A DNA stretch of 64,000 nt, from the NCBI RefSeq assembly GCF_946151075.1, contig NZ_CAMGZB010000001.1, forward strand, positions 1,092,001 to 1,156,000, read 5' to 3'. The position numbers were made by a program, and so were the translations under genes. The DNA is from Neobacillus sp. Marseille-Q6967 (lineage in GTDB: Bacteria; Bacillota; Bacilli; Bacillales; Cytobacillaceae). How positions within the stretch are numbered: position 1 is the first letter of the stretch; each line of letters opens with the position of its first letter. Under the pieces are notes generated by a model. The model did not search any database and had not been told where the DNA came from. It was given only the letters and a program-made list of their open reading frames with translations. Below are positions 15,959 through 25,102 of the stretch, piece after piece.

Positions 15959-16965
15959 ATGCGTAGCTCATCTTGAATATAAGGAATAGATAATAATTTT
16001 CCTTTTATTTCTTCTACAGAAAGGATTTTTGTGTTATTGGAATTATATTCATCTGTTAAAGTAATTTTAGGAGATCCTTCATCAAGATATTTTCCATAAT
16101 TTAAATCTCTGTTATCCGCAGGAACTCTATAAAAATTTCCCATATCAACCGCTCTTGCTGCTTCCTCTTTTGTAAGAAGTACCTCGAAAATTTTTTCGCC
16201 GTGCCGTGTACCGATCACTTCAATTCGATTCTTTACGTCAAATAATTCTTTCAATGCCTGTGCTAAATCACCTATATAAGTAGATGGGGATTTTTGTACC
16301 ATAATGTCACCATTAGCTGCATTTTGAAAGGCGTATAAAACTAAATTGATTGCATCTTCAAGACTCATAATAAAGCGGGTCATTTTAGGGTCAGTTATAG
16401 TTAATGGTTTTCCAGCCTTTATTTGTTCAACGAACAATGGTATGACTGAACCACGTGACGCCATAACGTTACCGTATCTAGTTCCACAAATTAATGTTTT
16501 TTCAGGGGAGACCAACCGAGATTTAGCAATAAATGTTTTCTCCATCATAGCTTTTGAAATTCCCATAGCATTGACTGGATATGCCGCTTTATCTGTTGAA
16601 AGACAAACTACTTTTTTTACACCTGCTTTTATTGCTGCATTTAAAACATTTTCGGTCCCAAGTATATTTGTTTTTACAGCCTCTAGCGGGAAAAATTCAC
16701 AAGAAGGTACTTGTTTAAGGGCAGCAGCATGGAAAATAAAATCTACATCATACATAACATCATTCAAACTGTTGATATCCCGTACATCCCCAATAAAAAA
16801 CTTGATTTTATCATTTTGATAAAAAGTACGCATGTCATCTTGTTTTTTTTCGTCTCTTGAAAATATTCTAATTTCCTTAATATCCGTGTTTAAAAATTTC
16901 TCTAATACTGCATTTCCAAATGAACCTGTACCGCCTGTTATTAGTAATGTTTTATCTTTAAACAT
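15937..16965 (-). CDS. UDP-GlcNAc 4,6-dehydratase/5-epimerase-like (CapE/FnlA family)
   Basis: About 342 residues of extended-SDR fold: LLITGGTGSFGN binds NAD(P), HAAALKQVPSCE and STDKAAYPVNAMGISKAMMEK contain the active site in which the usual Tyr of YxxxK is replaced by Met, a hallmark of the FlaA1/CapD/CapE group. These soluble enzymes act on UDP-N-acetylglucosamine for capsule, flagellin or spore-surface sugars. The homologous start is the ATG at 16965; an upstream start at 17016 would add 17 residues. It lies between a family 2 glycosyltransferase and an RmlD-like reductase in one operon. Confidence 0.88.
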   Translation of the reverse strand: MFKDKTLLITGGTGSFGNAVLEKFLNTDIKEIRIFSRDEKKQDDMRTFYQNDKIKFFIGDVRDINSLNDVMYDVDFIFHAAALKQVPSCEFFPLEAVKTNILGTENVLNAAIKAGVKKVVCLSTDKAAYPVNAMGISKAMMEKTFIAKSRLVSPEKTLICGTRYGNVMASRGSVIPLFVEQIKAGKPLTITDPKMTRFIMSLEDAINLVLYAFQNAANGDIMVQKSPSTYIGDLAQALKELFDVKNRIEVIGTRHGEKIFEVLLTKEEAARAVDMGNFYRVPADNRDLNYGKYLDEGSPKITLTDEYNSNNTKILSVEEIKGKLLSIPYIQDELRIWKGVRK

Positions 16966-17025
16966 AGAAATCTTCACGTTCTTTTCTAAAGGAGTCACTC
17001 CAAAAGAAACAGACAATATACTTCA

Positions 17026-17697
17026 TTATTTCAATCTCCTTCTCCGCTTTTTGAGCCTAAGCTTCCGATTCAGAAGTGACTGTCTTTTGTGATTTTGTTT
17101 CTGCATAAGCTGCTTATGCAAGTAACTCTGGGAGTTTTTTCGGGGGTAGTTATACCAGTAGGCAAATATATTAGTATATTTACATTTAGGTTTTTTATCA
17201 ATTAATGCTTTATGAAATTCCCCATCACCAGAAATACCTTTTTTATTTGCAAATCTTGCATTTCCTATAAAACGTTTTCTAATTATTTTAAATTGCCCTG
17301 GCCAGCGATAACCATCTGTTTTTCGTTTAATAAAAGCCCTCCCATCTTTAGTTAGCATATTGTAATAATATATGTCATATGCTCCATCAATTTGTGCTAA
17401 TACATCTCTTATAGGTGGCAAATACATGTCATCACTATCAATTATGGCAATATAATCCCCAGTAGCTTCTGCGATACACCTATTATATGAATAACTTGCA
17501 CCCTGATTTTTTCGATTAAGTAATATTTTTAATTGAGGACAAGATTTTTTATATTTTTCTAATACTTCTAATGTATTATCAGTAGAACCATCATCACATA
17601 CAATAATTTCATAAGCATATTCTTTAGGAATACTATCTAACATGGTCTTTATCCATTTTGCGCTATTATAAGCTGGGCTTAAAAAACTTATTTTCAA
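17026..17697 (-). CDS. Family 2 glycosyltransferase
   Basis: A 223-residue GT-A transferase beginning MKISFLSPAYNSAKWI, with the nucleotide-sugar motifs VCDDGSTDNT and IDSDDMYL (DxD-like metal site). It lacks membrane segments. The last 30 residues are very rich in Lys/Arg (RKLRLKKRRRRLK), a possible membrane-surface or nucleic-acid contact. It is first in an operon with two sugar-nucleotide enzymes, so it probably transfers the unusual sugar they make onto a surface glycan or protein. The acceptor is unknown. Confidence 0.87.
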   Translation of the reverse strand: MKISFLSPAYNSAKWIKTMLDSIPKEYAYEIIVCDDGSTDNTLEVLEKYKKSCPQLKILLNRKNQGASYSYNRCIAEATGDYIAIIDSDDMYLPPIRDVLAQIDGAYDIYYYNMLTKDGRAFIKRKTDGYRWPGQFKIIRKRFIGNARFANKKGISGDGEFHKALIDKKPKCKYTNIFAYWYNYPRKNSQSYLHKQLMQKQNHKRQSLLNRKLRLKKRRRRLK

Positions 17698-17826
17698 TAA
17701 AAACCCTCTCCTCTCGTCCTTATTTTTATTACGATTATAATTTCGTTGGTATAAGATATGCTTGTCCTTATATGAAGGTTCCTATTAAAAGCACACCCAG
17801 CGGCCTTATAATTTTTGAAGTTAATA

Positions 17827-17876
17827 TAAAAAGCCGACTCATGTTCCACCTATGTGGAAGGAAAGTCGGCTTTTTG
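17827..17876 (-). terminator. Terminator after the CdaR-family gene
   Basis: AAAAAGCCGACT pairs with AGTCGGCTTTTT, with an inner stem TTCCAC/GTGGAA. It lies just beyond the end of the leftward regulator gene; T-runs exist on both strands. Confidence 0.85.
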
Positions 17877-17940
17877 AGATTTTAAAAGATTTCGATTTTA
17901 ATAGTATTTACCTCTAGAAACCTAATAGTTTTTTATTTTT

Positions 17941-19047
17941 CTAATGTGTTATTTCTTCACTTTTTAATTTCTTATCTATCCAAAGTGCAAGCTGTAGTGT
18001 TAACGCATCTTTAAACCTTTTTGGGTCATAACCCGTTTCTTTTTCTATTTTGTTTAGTCGATAAATGAGTGTGTTTCGGTGAAGATATAGTTCATCGGCA
18101 GTTTGCTGAATATTTAAGTTGTTTTTAAAAAATTCTTCTAGAGTATCAGCATATTTAACCAGGGTTTTATTCATAATCCTATTGGTAAAGTTTTCACCCC
18201 ATGTACGATCTATTTTATAAATTAGTGCTTTTGGTTCCACTTCGGCAAAAGATATGAAATCCTCTGTTTCACCACTAATTTGAAGGGCGAGGTCACAATC
18301 AATAAAGGATTGGTTAAACTTATTGAGTGATTTAAAAGGAGTACTGTAGGCGAGTCGGAATTTTAACTTCTGCTTTTTCAATTCATCGTATATATTTTGA
18401 AGCTTTTTGTCTGCTCCCTGCTGAGTGAAGCCGGAAAGGGCGATAAACATTCGGTTAATATTGATAAAGCCTACAAGGCCGTGTTTTTCACCAATTATGC
18501 CTTCGATTTTGCTAGTTAATGTTTGATTCGAGATTGAGCGATCCGTCATTTGGACCAAGATTGTTATAAAGGGTGCATTAAGCTTTAGGCCAATTAAGTT
18601 AAGCCAACGTTCGATATTGCTATAGGATGGTGAAATTTTCAGAAGTTCTTCGATAATCATTTCTTTTGTTCGCAGCTTCCATTCTAGTTGAGAAGCGATA
18701 AATTTTTCTTTAATCATGAGCTCAGTAATCATCTTTACGATACCGCCCAGTTCCTGTATGTCCTCGGGATTTCCCGTAATCCCAAGTACTCCTACAATTT
18801 TATCCTGAAACACAATCGGCAGGTTAATGCCGGGATGAGCTCCTCTCCAAACACCTTTTTCATTGAAAGGTATAATAAGCGTTTCGCCGCTTTTTAGAAC
18901 TTCGAGTGCTCCCTCGTGAATATCGTCTATCCTTGAAGAATCGCCGGAGGCAATAATAATCCCTTTCTCATCCATAATATTTACATTTCTATTAAGGCGG
19001 ATAGAAGTTTCTAGTACAATGGTTTGAGCAATATCCCTCGTTAACAT
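17941..19047 (-). CDS. CdaR-family sugar-diacid/glycerate-type regulator
   Basis: A 368-residue activator: N-terminal sugar-diacid recognition domain (MLTRDIAQTIVLETSIRLNRNVNIMDEKGIIIASGD), a central divergent GGDEF-like region, and a C-terminal PucR-type helix-turn-helix (NLNIQQTADELYLHRNTLIYRLNKIEKETGYDP). The ATG at 19047 has a GGAGGAAAAGG site; a longer frame from 19218 would run into the divergent promoter and is rejected. CdaR controls glucarate, galactarate and glycerate use in E. coli. Here it is divergent from glycerate kinase and five further genes, which it probably activates. Confidence 0.9.
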   Translation of the reverse strand: MLTRDIAQTIVLETSIRLNRNVNIMDEKGIIIASGDSSRIDDIHEGALEVLKSGETLIIPFNEKGVWRGAHPGINLPIVFQDKIVGVLGITGNPEDIQELGGIVKMITELMIKEKFIASQLEWKLRTKEMIIEELLKISPSYSNIERWLNLIGLKLNAPFITILVQMTDRSISNQTLTSKIEGIIGEKHGLVGFININRMFIALSGFTQQGADKKLQNIYDELKKQKLKFRLAYSTPFKSLNKFNQSFIDCDLALQISGETEDFISFAEVEPKALIYKIDRTWGENFTNRIMNKTLVKYADTLEEFFKNNLNIQQTADELYLHRNTLIYRLNKIEKETGYDPKRFKDALTLQLALWIDKKLKSEEITH

Positions 19048-19104
19048 CCTTTTCCTCCAGAAATTAGTTAGAACATACAAAAAATTTAATAAATTTATAT
19101 CTTT

Positions 19105-19136
19105 TTTTATATGGTACACACGATGTTTTATATGGT
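19105..19136 (+). promoter_or_regulatory. Direct repeats upstream of the glycerate kinase operon
   Basis: TTTTATATGGT occurs at 19105-19115 and exactly again at 19126-19136, 21 bp (two helical turns) apart, just upstream of a TATAAT at 19146-19151. The -35 region is poor, as expected for an activated promoter. A candidate binding site for the divergent CdaR-type regulator. Confidence 0.5.
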
Positions 19137-19162
19137 CAAGCTTAGTATAATGGGAAAAAGAA

Positions 19163-19178
19163 ATGGAAGCGTTTTCGG
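19163..19178 (+). promoter_or_regulatory. Candidate cre (CcpA) site
   Basis: ATGGAAGCGTTTTCGG fits the cre consensus WTGNAANCGNWWNCAW except at its last two positions. It lies downstream of the -10 and touches the ribosome site of the glycerate kinase gene, a typical position for catabolite repression. Confidence 0.5.
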
Positions 19179-19190
19179 AGGGGGGATAAT

Positions 19191-20351
19191 ATGAAGATTG
19201 TAATAGCCCCTGATTCATTTAAGGGGAGTTTAAGCGCAGTTGAGGCAACTAAAGCAATAGAAAGAGGAATACATAAGGCATTTCCAGATGCCGTAACTGT
19301 AAGCCTCCCTGTTGCTGATGGTGGAGAAGGAACGTTAGATACTTTAGTGGCTGCTACTAACGGACAAAAAGTTCCGGTCTTTGTTACCGGACCTTTGGGA
19401 CATAAGGTTGAAGCAGAATACGGTATATTGGGCGATGGGGAAACCTGTGTGATTGAAATGGCAAAAGCCTCTGGGATACCACTTATTCCCCGTGAAAAGC
19501 TTAATCCTCTAAAAGCCACTACCTTTGGAACAGGAGAACTTATTAAACAGGCACTAGATGATGGCTTTAGATCATTTATTTTGGCACTGGGCGGTTCAGC
19601 TACTAATGATGGTGGGGCAGGAATGCTTCAGGCCCTGGGTTTATCACTTTTAGATGAAGAGGGAAACAAAATTTCCACTGGAGGTGCAGAACTAACAAAA
19701 GTTAGTTCTATCGATTTAAGCGGGTTTGACAAGAGAATACAAGGTTCCCAATTTTTAATTGCCTCGGATGTAGAAAATCCCTTGGTTGGTCCACGTGGGG
19801 CATCACATGTGTTTGGCCCGCAAAAGGGAGCAACTCCAGAGATGGTTCTACTATTAGATGCTTGTTTAGCTCACTGGGCAGATGAAGTTGAAAAAGTAAT
19901 GGGTATTAGCCTTCATGATTTACCAGGGGCAGGGGCAGCCGGGGGAATTGGTGGGGCATTCCAAGCCTTTTTCCCATCCAGAATGAGAAGGGGCATCGAT
20001 GTGATTATAGAATATACAGGCCTAGAGACAGCTCTTAAGGGAGCGGACCTTGTCATAACAGGAGAGGGACAAGTAGATTTCCAGACTGCCTCTGGCAAGA
20101 CTCCGATGGGGGTAGCGCAGACAGCTAAGGTACAGAATATTCCAACTGTTATTCTAGCTGGTTCTATCGGAACTGGAATCGATGTGTTATATCAACATGG
20201 AATTGTAAGCGTCAACAGTATTATAAATAAGCCCATGACATTACATGAAGCGATTGAAAACGCAGCAGATTTATTAGCTCAGAGTGCCGAACAAGTAGTA
20301 AGGTCGTTTTTTTTCTATCAAACTTTTAAATCTGGAAAGGTGGTTCAGTAA
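19191..20351 (+). CDS. Glycerate kinase (GlxK/GarK family)
   Basis: A 386-residue kinase of the bacterial glycerate kinase type 1 fold, starting MKIVIAPDSFKGSLSAVEATKAIERGI and containing PVADGGEGTLDTLVAAT, LALGGSATNDGGAGMLQALG and the C-terminal VITGEGQVDFQTASGKTPMGV. It phosphorylates D-glycerate to a phosphoglycerate (2- or 3-position not decidable). The ATG at 19191 follows GGAGGGGGG. First gene of a six-gene rightward operon, divergent from a CdaR-type activator. The last 10 residues (FYQTFKSGKVVQ) are an unusual extension. Confidence 0.93.
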   Translation: MKIVIAPDSFKGSLSAVEATKAIERGIHKAFPDAVTVSLPVADGGEGTLDTLVAATNGQKVPVFVTGPLGHKVEAEYGILGDGETCVIEMAKASGIPLIPREKLNPLKATTFGTGELIKQALDDGFRSFILALGGSATNDGGAGMLQALGLSLLDEEGNKISTGGAELTKVSSIDLSGFDKRIQGSQFLIASDVENPLVGPRGASHVFGPQKGATPEMVLLLDACLAHWADEVEKVMGISLHDLPGAGAAGGIGGAFQAFFPSRMRRGIDVIIEYTGLETALKGADLVITGEGQVDFQTASGKTPMGVAQTAKVQNIPTVILAGSIGTGIDVLYQHGIVSVNSIINKPMTLHEAIENAADLLAQSAEQVVRSFFFYQTFKSGKVVQ

Positions 20352-20352
20352 G

Positions 20353-21462
20353 ATGAAAATAAAACAAACCATTGAAAAAGTTCCTGGGGGTCTTATGGTT
20401 GTCCCTCTGATGTTTGGAGCGTTACTAAATACGATTGATCAAATGCACCTGCCTTTTATTATGGACTTTTTAAAATCTCTGGGTGTAGCACAAACACCAG
20501 AAGGAAATTATGAGCTTTTACGAATAGGTGGATTTTCTGAAGCCCTTTTTAAGAATGGAGCATTAGTCCTTATTGCGTTGTTCCTTTTCTGTGCAGGCAG
20601 TCAAATGAATTTAAGAGTAGGAGGAACTGCCTTAAAAAAAGGAGCTTTATTAACTACTTCCAAATATTTAACAGGATTAGGGATTGGTATTCTTTTTGGA
20701 TACTTATTTGATCCGATGGCAGGGCTGTTTGGTCTTTCTACAGTGGCCATTATTGCAGCAATGACGAATGGTAATGGTGGAATGTATGCTGCCCTAACTG
20801 GCCAATATGGAAATCGTTCCGATGTAGGAGCAGTTGCAGTATTATCTCTTAATGATGGCCCTTTCTTTACTCTAATGTCATTAGGTTTATTAGGTTCAAA
20901 ATTCCCGGTTATCGCCTTTATCGCAGTTTTACTGCCAATTGGGATTGGAATGTTATTAGGAAACTTAGATCCTGAAATTCGTGACTTCTTAAAGCCAGGG
21001 GAAATTTTACCGGTACCGTTCTTTGCCTTCGCTTTAGGTGCTGGAATGAACTTTGCTAATTTCTTCAATCCTTCTGTCGTAGCAGCAGGTTTAACACTCG
21101 GAATTCTTACGACTATCCTAACAGGGGCTGCAGGTATGTTAGTATTTAAATTGTTTAAAGAGAAGAGCATGATTGCCCCTTGGGCGGAGGCATCAACAGC
21201 AGGGAATGCAGTTGGTACTCCTGCGGCAATTGCAGCTGCTGCAGCCGTTGCAGCAAGTTCAGGGATGATGAGTGAAGCTGAGGCCGCTGGATATGCTGCG
21301 ATTGTCAACATTGCAACAGCTCAAATTTCAATTGCGGTCCTAACTACAGCTATTTTATGCCCACTTGCCGTTATTTTAATTGATAAGTATCAAAAGAGAA
21401 AAGGAATTGACGGTAAACATGAGGTTGTAAATACGAACCAAGGTGCTCAGAAGACTGCATAA
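20353..21462 (+). CDS. KdgT-family sugar-acid permease
   Basis: A 369-residue permease with about ten hydrophobic helices and the opening MKIKQTIEKVPGGLMVVPLMFGALLNTI typical of the 2-keto-3-deoxygluconate transporter family. Other family blocks include TNGNGGMYAALTGQYG and NDGPFFTLMSLG. It begins one base after the glycerate kinase stop, so the two are coupled. With the kinases and dehydrogenase downstream, import of threonate, erythronate or glycerate is more likely than deoxygluconate; that is inference from context. Confidence 0.9.
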   Translation: MKIKQTIEKVPGGLMVVPLMFGALLNTIDQMHLPFIMDFLKSLGVAQTPEGNYELLRIGGFSEALFKNGALVLIALFLFCAGSQMNLRVGGTALKKGALLTTSKYLTGLGIGILFGYLFDPMAGLFGLSTVAIIAAMTNGNGGMYAALTGQYGNRSDVGAVAVLSLNDGPFFTLMSLGLLGSKFPVIAFIAVLLPIGIGMLLGNLDPEIRDFLKPGEILPVPFFAFALGAGMNFANFFNPSVVAAGLTLGILTTILTGAAGMLVFKLFKEKSMIAPWAEASTAGNAVGTPAAIAAAAAVAASSGMMSEAEAAGYAAIVNIATAQISIAVLTTAILCPLAVILIDKYQKRKGIDGKHEVVNTNQGAQKTA

Positions 21463-21470
21463 TAAGATTA

Positions 21471-21510
21471 ACACCCCTGGGGACATTTCAGGGGTGTGGT
21501 TATTTTATAA
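21471..21510 (+). terminator. Intra-operon hairpin after the permease gene
   Basis: ACACCCCTG (21471-21479) pairs with CAGGGGTGT (21489-21497), followed by GGTTATTTTATAA. The T-tract is weak, so partial termination or mRNA stabilisation is more likely than a full stop. Confidence 0.5.
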
Positions 21511-21553
21511 TAGAAAAGTAGAAAAATAAAAACAAAAAACGAGGGATTGTAAT

Positions 21554-22816
21554 ATGGAAACAACGTTGCTATACGGAAAAACAGGACTCACTCTTCAGTT
21601 GCCTGATGATGCGTTTATTGTCGAACCTAAACATTTACCTGGTATCGAAGATGATATAGAAGCTTTAAAAACGGCATTAAGAAATCCAATTGGTACACCT
21701 CCTTTAAAAGATTTGGTAAAGTCTACGGATAAAGTAGCCATTGCGATTAGTGATATTACGAGACCGACTCCTAATCACAAGCTGGTGCCCGTACTGATTG
21801 AAGAACTTGACCATGTCCCAATAGAAAATTTTGTTATTATAAATGGAACAGGTACACATCGTGACCAAACAAGGGAAGAATTTGTCCAAATGCTAGGGGA
21901 ATGGGTTGTTGATAATGTAAGAATCATTAACAATCAATGTCATAATAACGAAACATTAGTAAATGTCGGAAAAAGTAAGTTTGGCTGTGATGTTTATTTG
22001 AATAAAGATTACGTTGAGGCCGACTTTCGCATTGTAACTGGCTTTATTGAACCGCATTTCTTTGCTGGATTTTCTGGAGGACCGAAAGGAATCATGCCGG
22101 GAATAGCCGGGATTGAAACCATTATGACCTTCCACAATGCAAGAATGATTGGAGATGCCCGTTCAACATGGGGAAATATGGAGGATAATCCTGTTCAAGA
22201 GATGACTCGTGAAATTAATCGTATGTGTAAACCTAATTTCATGTTAAATGTAACCTTAAATAGAGAAAAGGAAATCACATCTGTTTTTGCTGGTGAATTG
22301 TATGAAGCCCATGACAAGGGCTGTGAATTTGTAAAAGAACATGCAATGATTAAATGTGAGGAACGATTTGATGTCGTAATTACTTCAAATTCTGGCTACC
22401 CACTTGACCAAAATCTTTATCAGGCAGTTAAAGGGATGAGTGCAGCCCATAAAATTGTGAAAAAAGGTGGAACCATTATTGTCGCTTCCGAATGCTCGGA
22501 TGGCCTGCCTAGTCATGGTAACTATTCGAAGATTTTTGAACTCGCCGATAACCCGCAAGCTTTATTAGATTTAATCAATGACCCTAATTTCAAGATGTTT
22601 GATCAATGGCAAGTTCAAAAACAAGCGGTTACACAGGTATGGGCGGATATATATGTTTATTCTAAGCTTGAAGATGAACAAGTTGTTGGGGCGATGTTAA
22701 AACCAACTCATGATATTGAACAAACTTTAGAGGAATTAAAGCAATCTTACGGAGAAAAAATGTCCATTGCTGTTTTACCATTAGGTCCTCTAACTATTCC
22801 TTATGTTGAAGAATAA
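21554..22816 (+). CDS. LarA-family nickel-pincer hydroxyacid racemase/epimerase
   Basis: A 420-residue protein of the LarA superfamily (DUF2088). Residues matching the LarA nickel-pincer site are present: His102 in GTGTHRDQT, His168 in EPHFFAGFSGGPK, Lys178 (the lysine bonded to the cofactor) and His194 in TFHNARMI. LarA itself racemises lactate; homologues act on other 2-hydroxyacids. This copy sits between a sugar-acid permease and a four-carbon acid kinase, so epimerisation at C2 of threonate/erythronate or racemisation of glycerate is a better guess than lactate. LarE is in the same operon. A GAGGG site precedes the ATG. Confidence 0.88.
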   Translation: METTLLYGKTGLTLQLPDDAFIVEPKHLPGIEDDIEALKTALRNPIGTPPLKDLVKSTDKVAIAISDITRPTPNHKLVPVLIEELDHVPIENFVIINGTGTHRDQTREEFVQMLGEWVVDNVRIINNQCHNNETLVNVGKSKFGCDVYLNKDYVEADFRIVTGFIEPHFFAGFSGGPKGIMPGIAGIETIMTFHNARMIGDARSTWGNMEDNPVQEMTREINRMCKPNFMLNVTLNREKEITSVFAGELYEAHDKGCEFVKEHAMIKCEERFDVVITSNSGYPLDQNLYQAVKGMSAAHKIVKKGGTIIVASECSDGLPSHGNYSKIFELADNPQALLDLINDPNFKMFDQWQVQKQAVTQVWADIYVYSKLEDEQVVGAMLKPTHDIEQTLEELKQSYGEKMSIAVLPLGPLTIPYVEE

Positions 22817-22832
22817 AAAGGGTAAGTTTAAG

Positions 22833-24101
22833 ATGGAAAAAATCATTCTAATTGCAGATGATCTAACCGGTGCATGTGATTCTGGAGTTCAATTTACCCA
22901 AAAAGGCATGAATGCAGCTGTATTTTTTGAAGATCCAAATTTAAATGGTGTACAGGCAGATGTTATTATATTTGATACTGACACCCGGGCTTTAAGTCAG
23001 CAAAAGGCTTATAAAGAAGTTGAGCGTGTAGCAGCCAGCCCTGATTTTGAATCTTTTGAATTCATCTATAAAAAAGTAGACTCGACTTTACGCGGAAATA
23101 TTGGCAGTGAAATTGATGCATTGATGGATAAGCTTTCTTTTGATATAGCGATTATTGCTCCAGCCTTACCAGATCTTAATAGAGTCACTAAAAATGGAAT
23201 CCATTATCTAGACGGGGAACCCATTGAAAAGACGGAAATTGCAAAGGACCCTAAGACTCCTGTTAAGGATTCCAATATCGTTAGGCTGCTTTCGGATCAG
23301 TCAAAAAGGGAATCTATCCTCTTTCCAAAAGAATTGTTGAATCAAAATAGGGAAACGATCCTTAAAAAAACAAATGATTTAATTAGGGATAATAAAACCT
23401 TGTTTGTTTTTGACGCAGAACACAAACAGGATTTAGAGCAAATTGCAGCTCGCTTTCACGGCCTGCCTTATCGTATTTTATGGGTAGGCTCCGCAGGACT
23501 TGCAGAGTGTTTAGTCCCCCAAGGTAATCGTGTCCTTGACCCGTTAGATGCATTTAAAGATAATAGGAAAACCCTGCCCGTTTTAATCGTTTCAGGCAGC
23601 CGCTCCAGTTTAGCAAGACGACAAGTAGATACGTTAATGGATTTGTCCCCTGTTAAATTGGTAAGCCTTATTCCCGAAAAGCTTTTAGAAGAAAAGAACC
23701 GGGAATTAGAGATCAATAGATGCCAAAAAGAACTAGAATCCTATCTGATAAATAAGTATGATGTCGTTCTTAACGTGGAAATGGTGCATAAAAAATCTGT
23801 TTCAAACCATCCAAGGTTATCGTATTTTATTGAAGAAGCGTTAGGAAAAATAGCCTCTAAAACGGTCGAAGCGATCCCATTACATGGGATGGTCTTAACT
23901 GGAGGAGATACGGCAAAATCCATCTCAAAAGAACTTGGTGTGACTGGAATAGAGCTTCTCGGTGAAGTCGAGCGTGGAATGCCCTTTTCAAGAATGATTG
24001 GGGGTCCCGGGGTGCTTACTGTTACAAAAGCAGGAGCCTTTGGATCAGATAAGTCCTTTTATCATGCTTTAAAACTTTTAAAAGGAGAGGATATTCAATG
24101 A
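22833..24101 (+). CDS. Four-carbon acid sugar kinase (DUF1537; OtnK/DtnK family)
   Basis: About 422 residues. N-terminal substrate domain starts MEKIILIADDLTGACDSGVQF, with FIYKKVDSTLRGNIGSEIDALM; the C-terminal nucleotide domain has HGMVLTGGDTAKSI and TVTKAGAFGS. DUF1537 kinases phosphorylate D-threonate, L-threonate, D-erythronate or 3-oxo-tetronate at the 4-hydroxyl. Pairing with PdxA2 points to D-threonate or D-erythronate. ATG at 22833 gives the family start; an upstream ATG overlaps larA. Its last codons overlap the next gene by ATGA. Confidence 0.93.
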   Translation: MEKIILIADDLTGACDSGVQFTQKGMNAAVFFEDPNLNGVQADVIIFDTDTRALSQQKAYKEVERVAASPDFESFEFIYKKVDSTLRGNIGSEIDALMDKLSFDIAIIAPALPDLNRVTKNGIHYLDGEPIEKTEIAKDPKTPVKDSNIVRLLSDQSKRESILFPKELLNQNRETILKKTNDLIRDNKTLFVFDAEHKQDLEQIAARFHGLPYRILWVGSAGLAECLVPQGNRVLDPLDAFKDNRKTLPVLIVSGSRSSLARRQVDTLMDLSPVKLVSLIPEKLLEEKNRELEINRCQKELESYLINKYDVVLNVEMVHKKSVSNHPRLSYFIEEALGKIASKTVEAIPLHGMVLTGGDTAKSISKELGVTGIELLGEVERGMPFSRMIGGPGVLTVTKAGAFGSDKSFYHALKLLKGEDIQ

Positions 24102-25090
24102 AACCTATAATAGCCATTACAATGGGGGATGCTGCAGGTGTTGGCCCAGAAATAATAATCAAGGCATTAGAAAATAAAGCAATTTATGATCAATGTGACC
24201 CAATAGTTATAGGTGATACTACCATTTTAACCCGTGCATTGGGATTTGCAGGTTCAAAACTTGCAATTCGATCTATTTCTCAAATAGAAGAGGCAAAGAA
24301 TGAGTATGGGACAGTCGACTGCCTCGATTTAAAGCTTTTAAATGAGCATCTCCCTGTGGGAAAGGTTTCTAAAGAGGCGGGTAACGCTGCTTTTCGTTAT
24401 CTGGAAAAGGCTATTTCCCTTGCGAAGGAGAAAAAGATTGATGCAATTTGTACCGCACCATTAAATAAAGAGGCTCTTCATCTTGGGGGACATATTTATC
24501 CTGGTCATACCGAAATTTTAGCGGAACTGACAGGAACAGAGGATTTTGCCATGATGTTGTCAGCACCGAAATTAAGGGTTATACATGTAACCACCCATGT
24601 TGGCCTTATAAAGGCAGTAGAATTAATTAATCCAGCACGTGTTTATAACGTGATCCAGCTGGCCGATAAGACCTTAAAGAAAGCAGGTATAGCTCTACCT
24701 AAAATCGCTGTATGCGGAATTAATCCTCATGCAGGAGAGAATGGATTATTTGGAAATGGAGAGGAGGAAGAAAAAATTATTCCAGCTGTACAAAAGGCTG
24801 TGTCAGAAGGGATTAATGTAGTCGGTCCTCTTCCTGCGGATACACTTTTCTTTAGGGCTACAAGAGGAGATTTTGATATAGTTGTTGCCATGTATCATGA
24901 TCAAGGTCATGGTCCAATAAAGGTGTTAGGCTTAGAATCAGGAGTTAATATTACAGTTGGACTGCCGATAATACGAACCAGTGTGGATCACGGTACTGCA
25001 TTCGATATTGCCGGTAAAGGAATTGCAAGTGAAGAAAGTTTAGTTGAGGCGATTAGACAAGCAGTTGAATTGGCCCCAAAACATTTGTAG
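24098..25090 (+). CDS. pdxA2: PdxA2, 4-phospho-D-threonate/erythronate dehydrogenase type
   Basis: A 330-residue PdxA-family dehydrogenase: MKPIIAITMGDAAGVGPEII at the start, metal-binding histidines in PGHTEILAELTG and AMYHDQGHGPIKVLG, and a final VDHGTAFDIAGKGIA block. PdxA proper oxidises 4-phosphohydroxythreonine in vitamin B6 synthesis. When encoded with a DUF1537 kinase, PdxA2 oxidises and decarboxylates a 4-phosphorylated four-carbon sugar acid to dihydroxyacetone phosphate. The 4-bp overlap with the kinase gene and the absence of other B6 genes favour PdxA2. Confidence 0.9.
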   Translation: MKPIIAITMGDAAGVGPEIIIKALENKAIYDQCDPIVIGDTTILTRALGFAGSKLAIRSISQIEEAKNEYGTVDCLDLKLLNEHLPVGKVSKEAGNAAFRYLEKAISLAKEKKIDAICTAPLNKEALHLGGHIYPGHTEILAELTGTEDFAMMLSAPKLRVIHVTTHVGLIKAVELINPARVYNVIQLADKTLKKAGIALPKIAVCGINPHAGENGLFGNGEEEEKIIPAVQKAVSEGINVVGPLPADTLFFRATRGDFDIVVAMYHDQGHGPIKVLGLESGVNITVGLPIIRTSVDHGTAFDIAGKGIASEESLVEAIRQAVELAPKHL

Positions 25091-25102
25091 AGGGTGATAG
25101 TA

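Noticed and set aside
20601..21311. 236-codon reverse-strand ORF opposite kdgT
   Set aside because: Antisense shadow of a strongly conserved permease; composition is biased and without recognisable motifs.
21554..22816. Assignment as lactate racemase
   Set aside because: Sequence only shows the superfamily; operon context points to sugar acids, so no lactate name was used.
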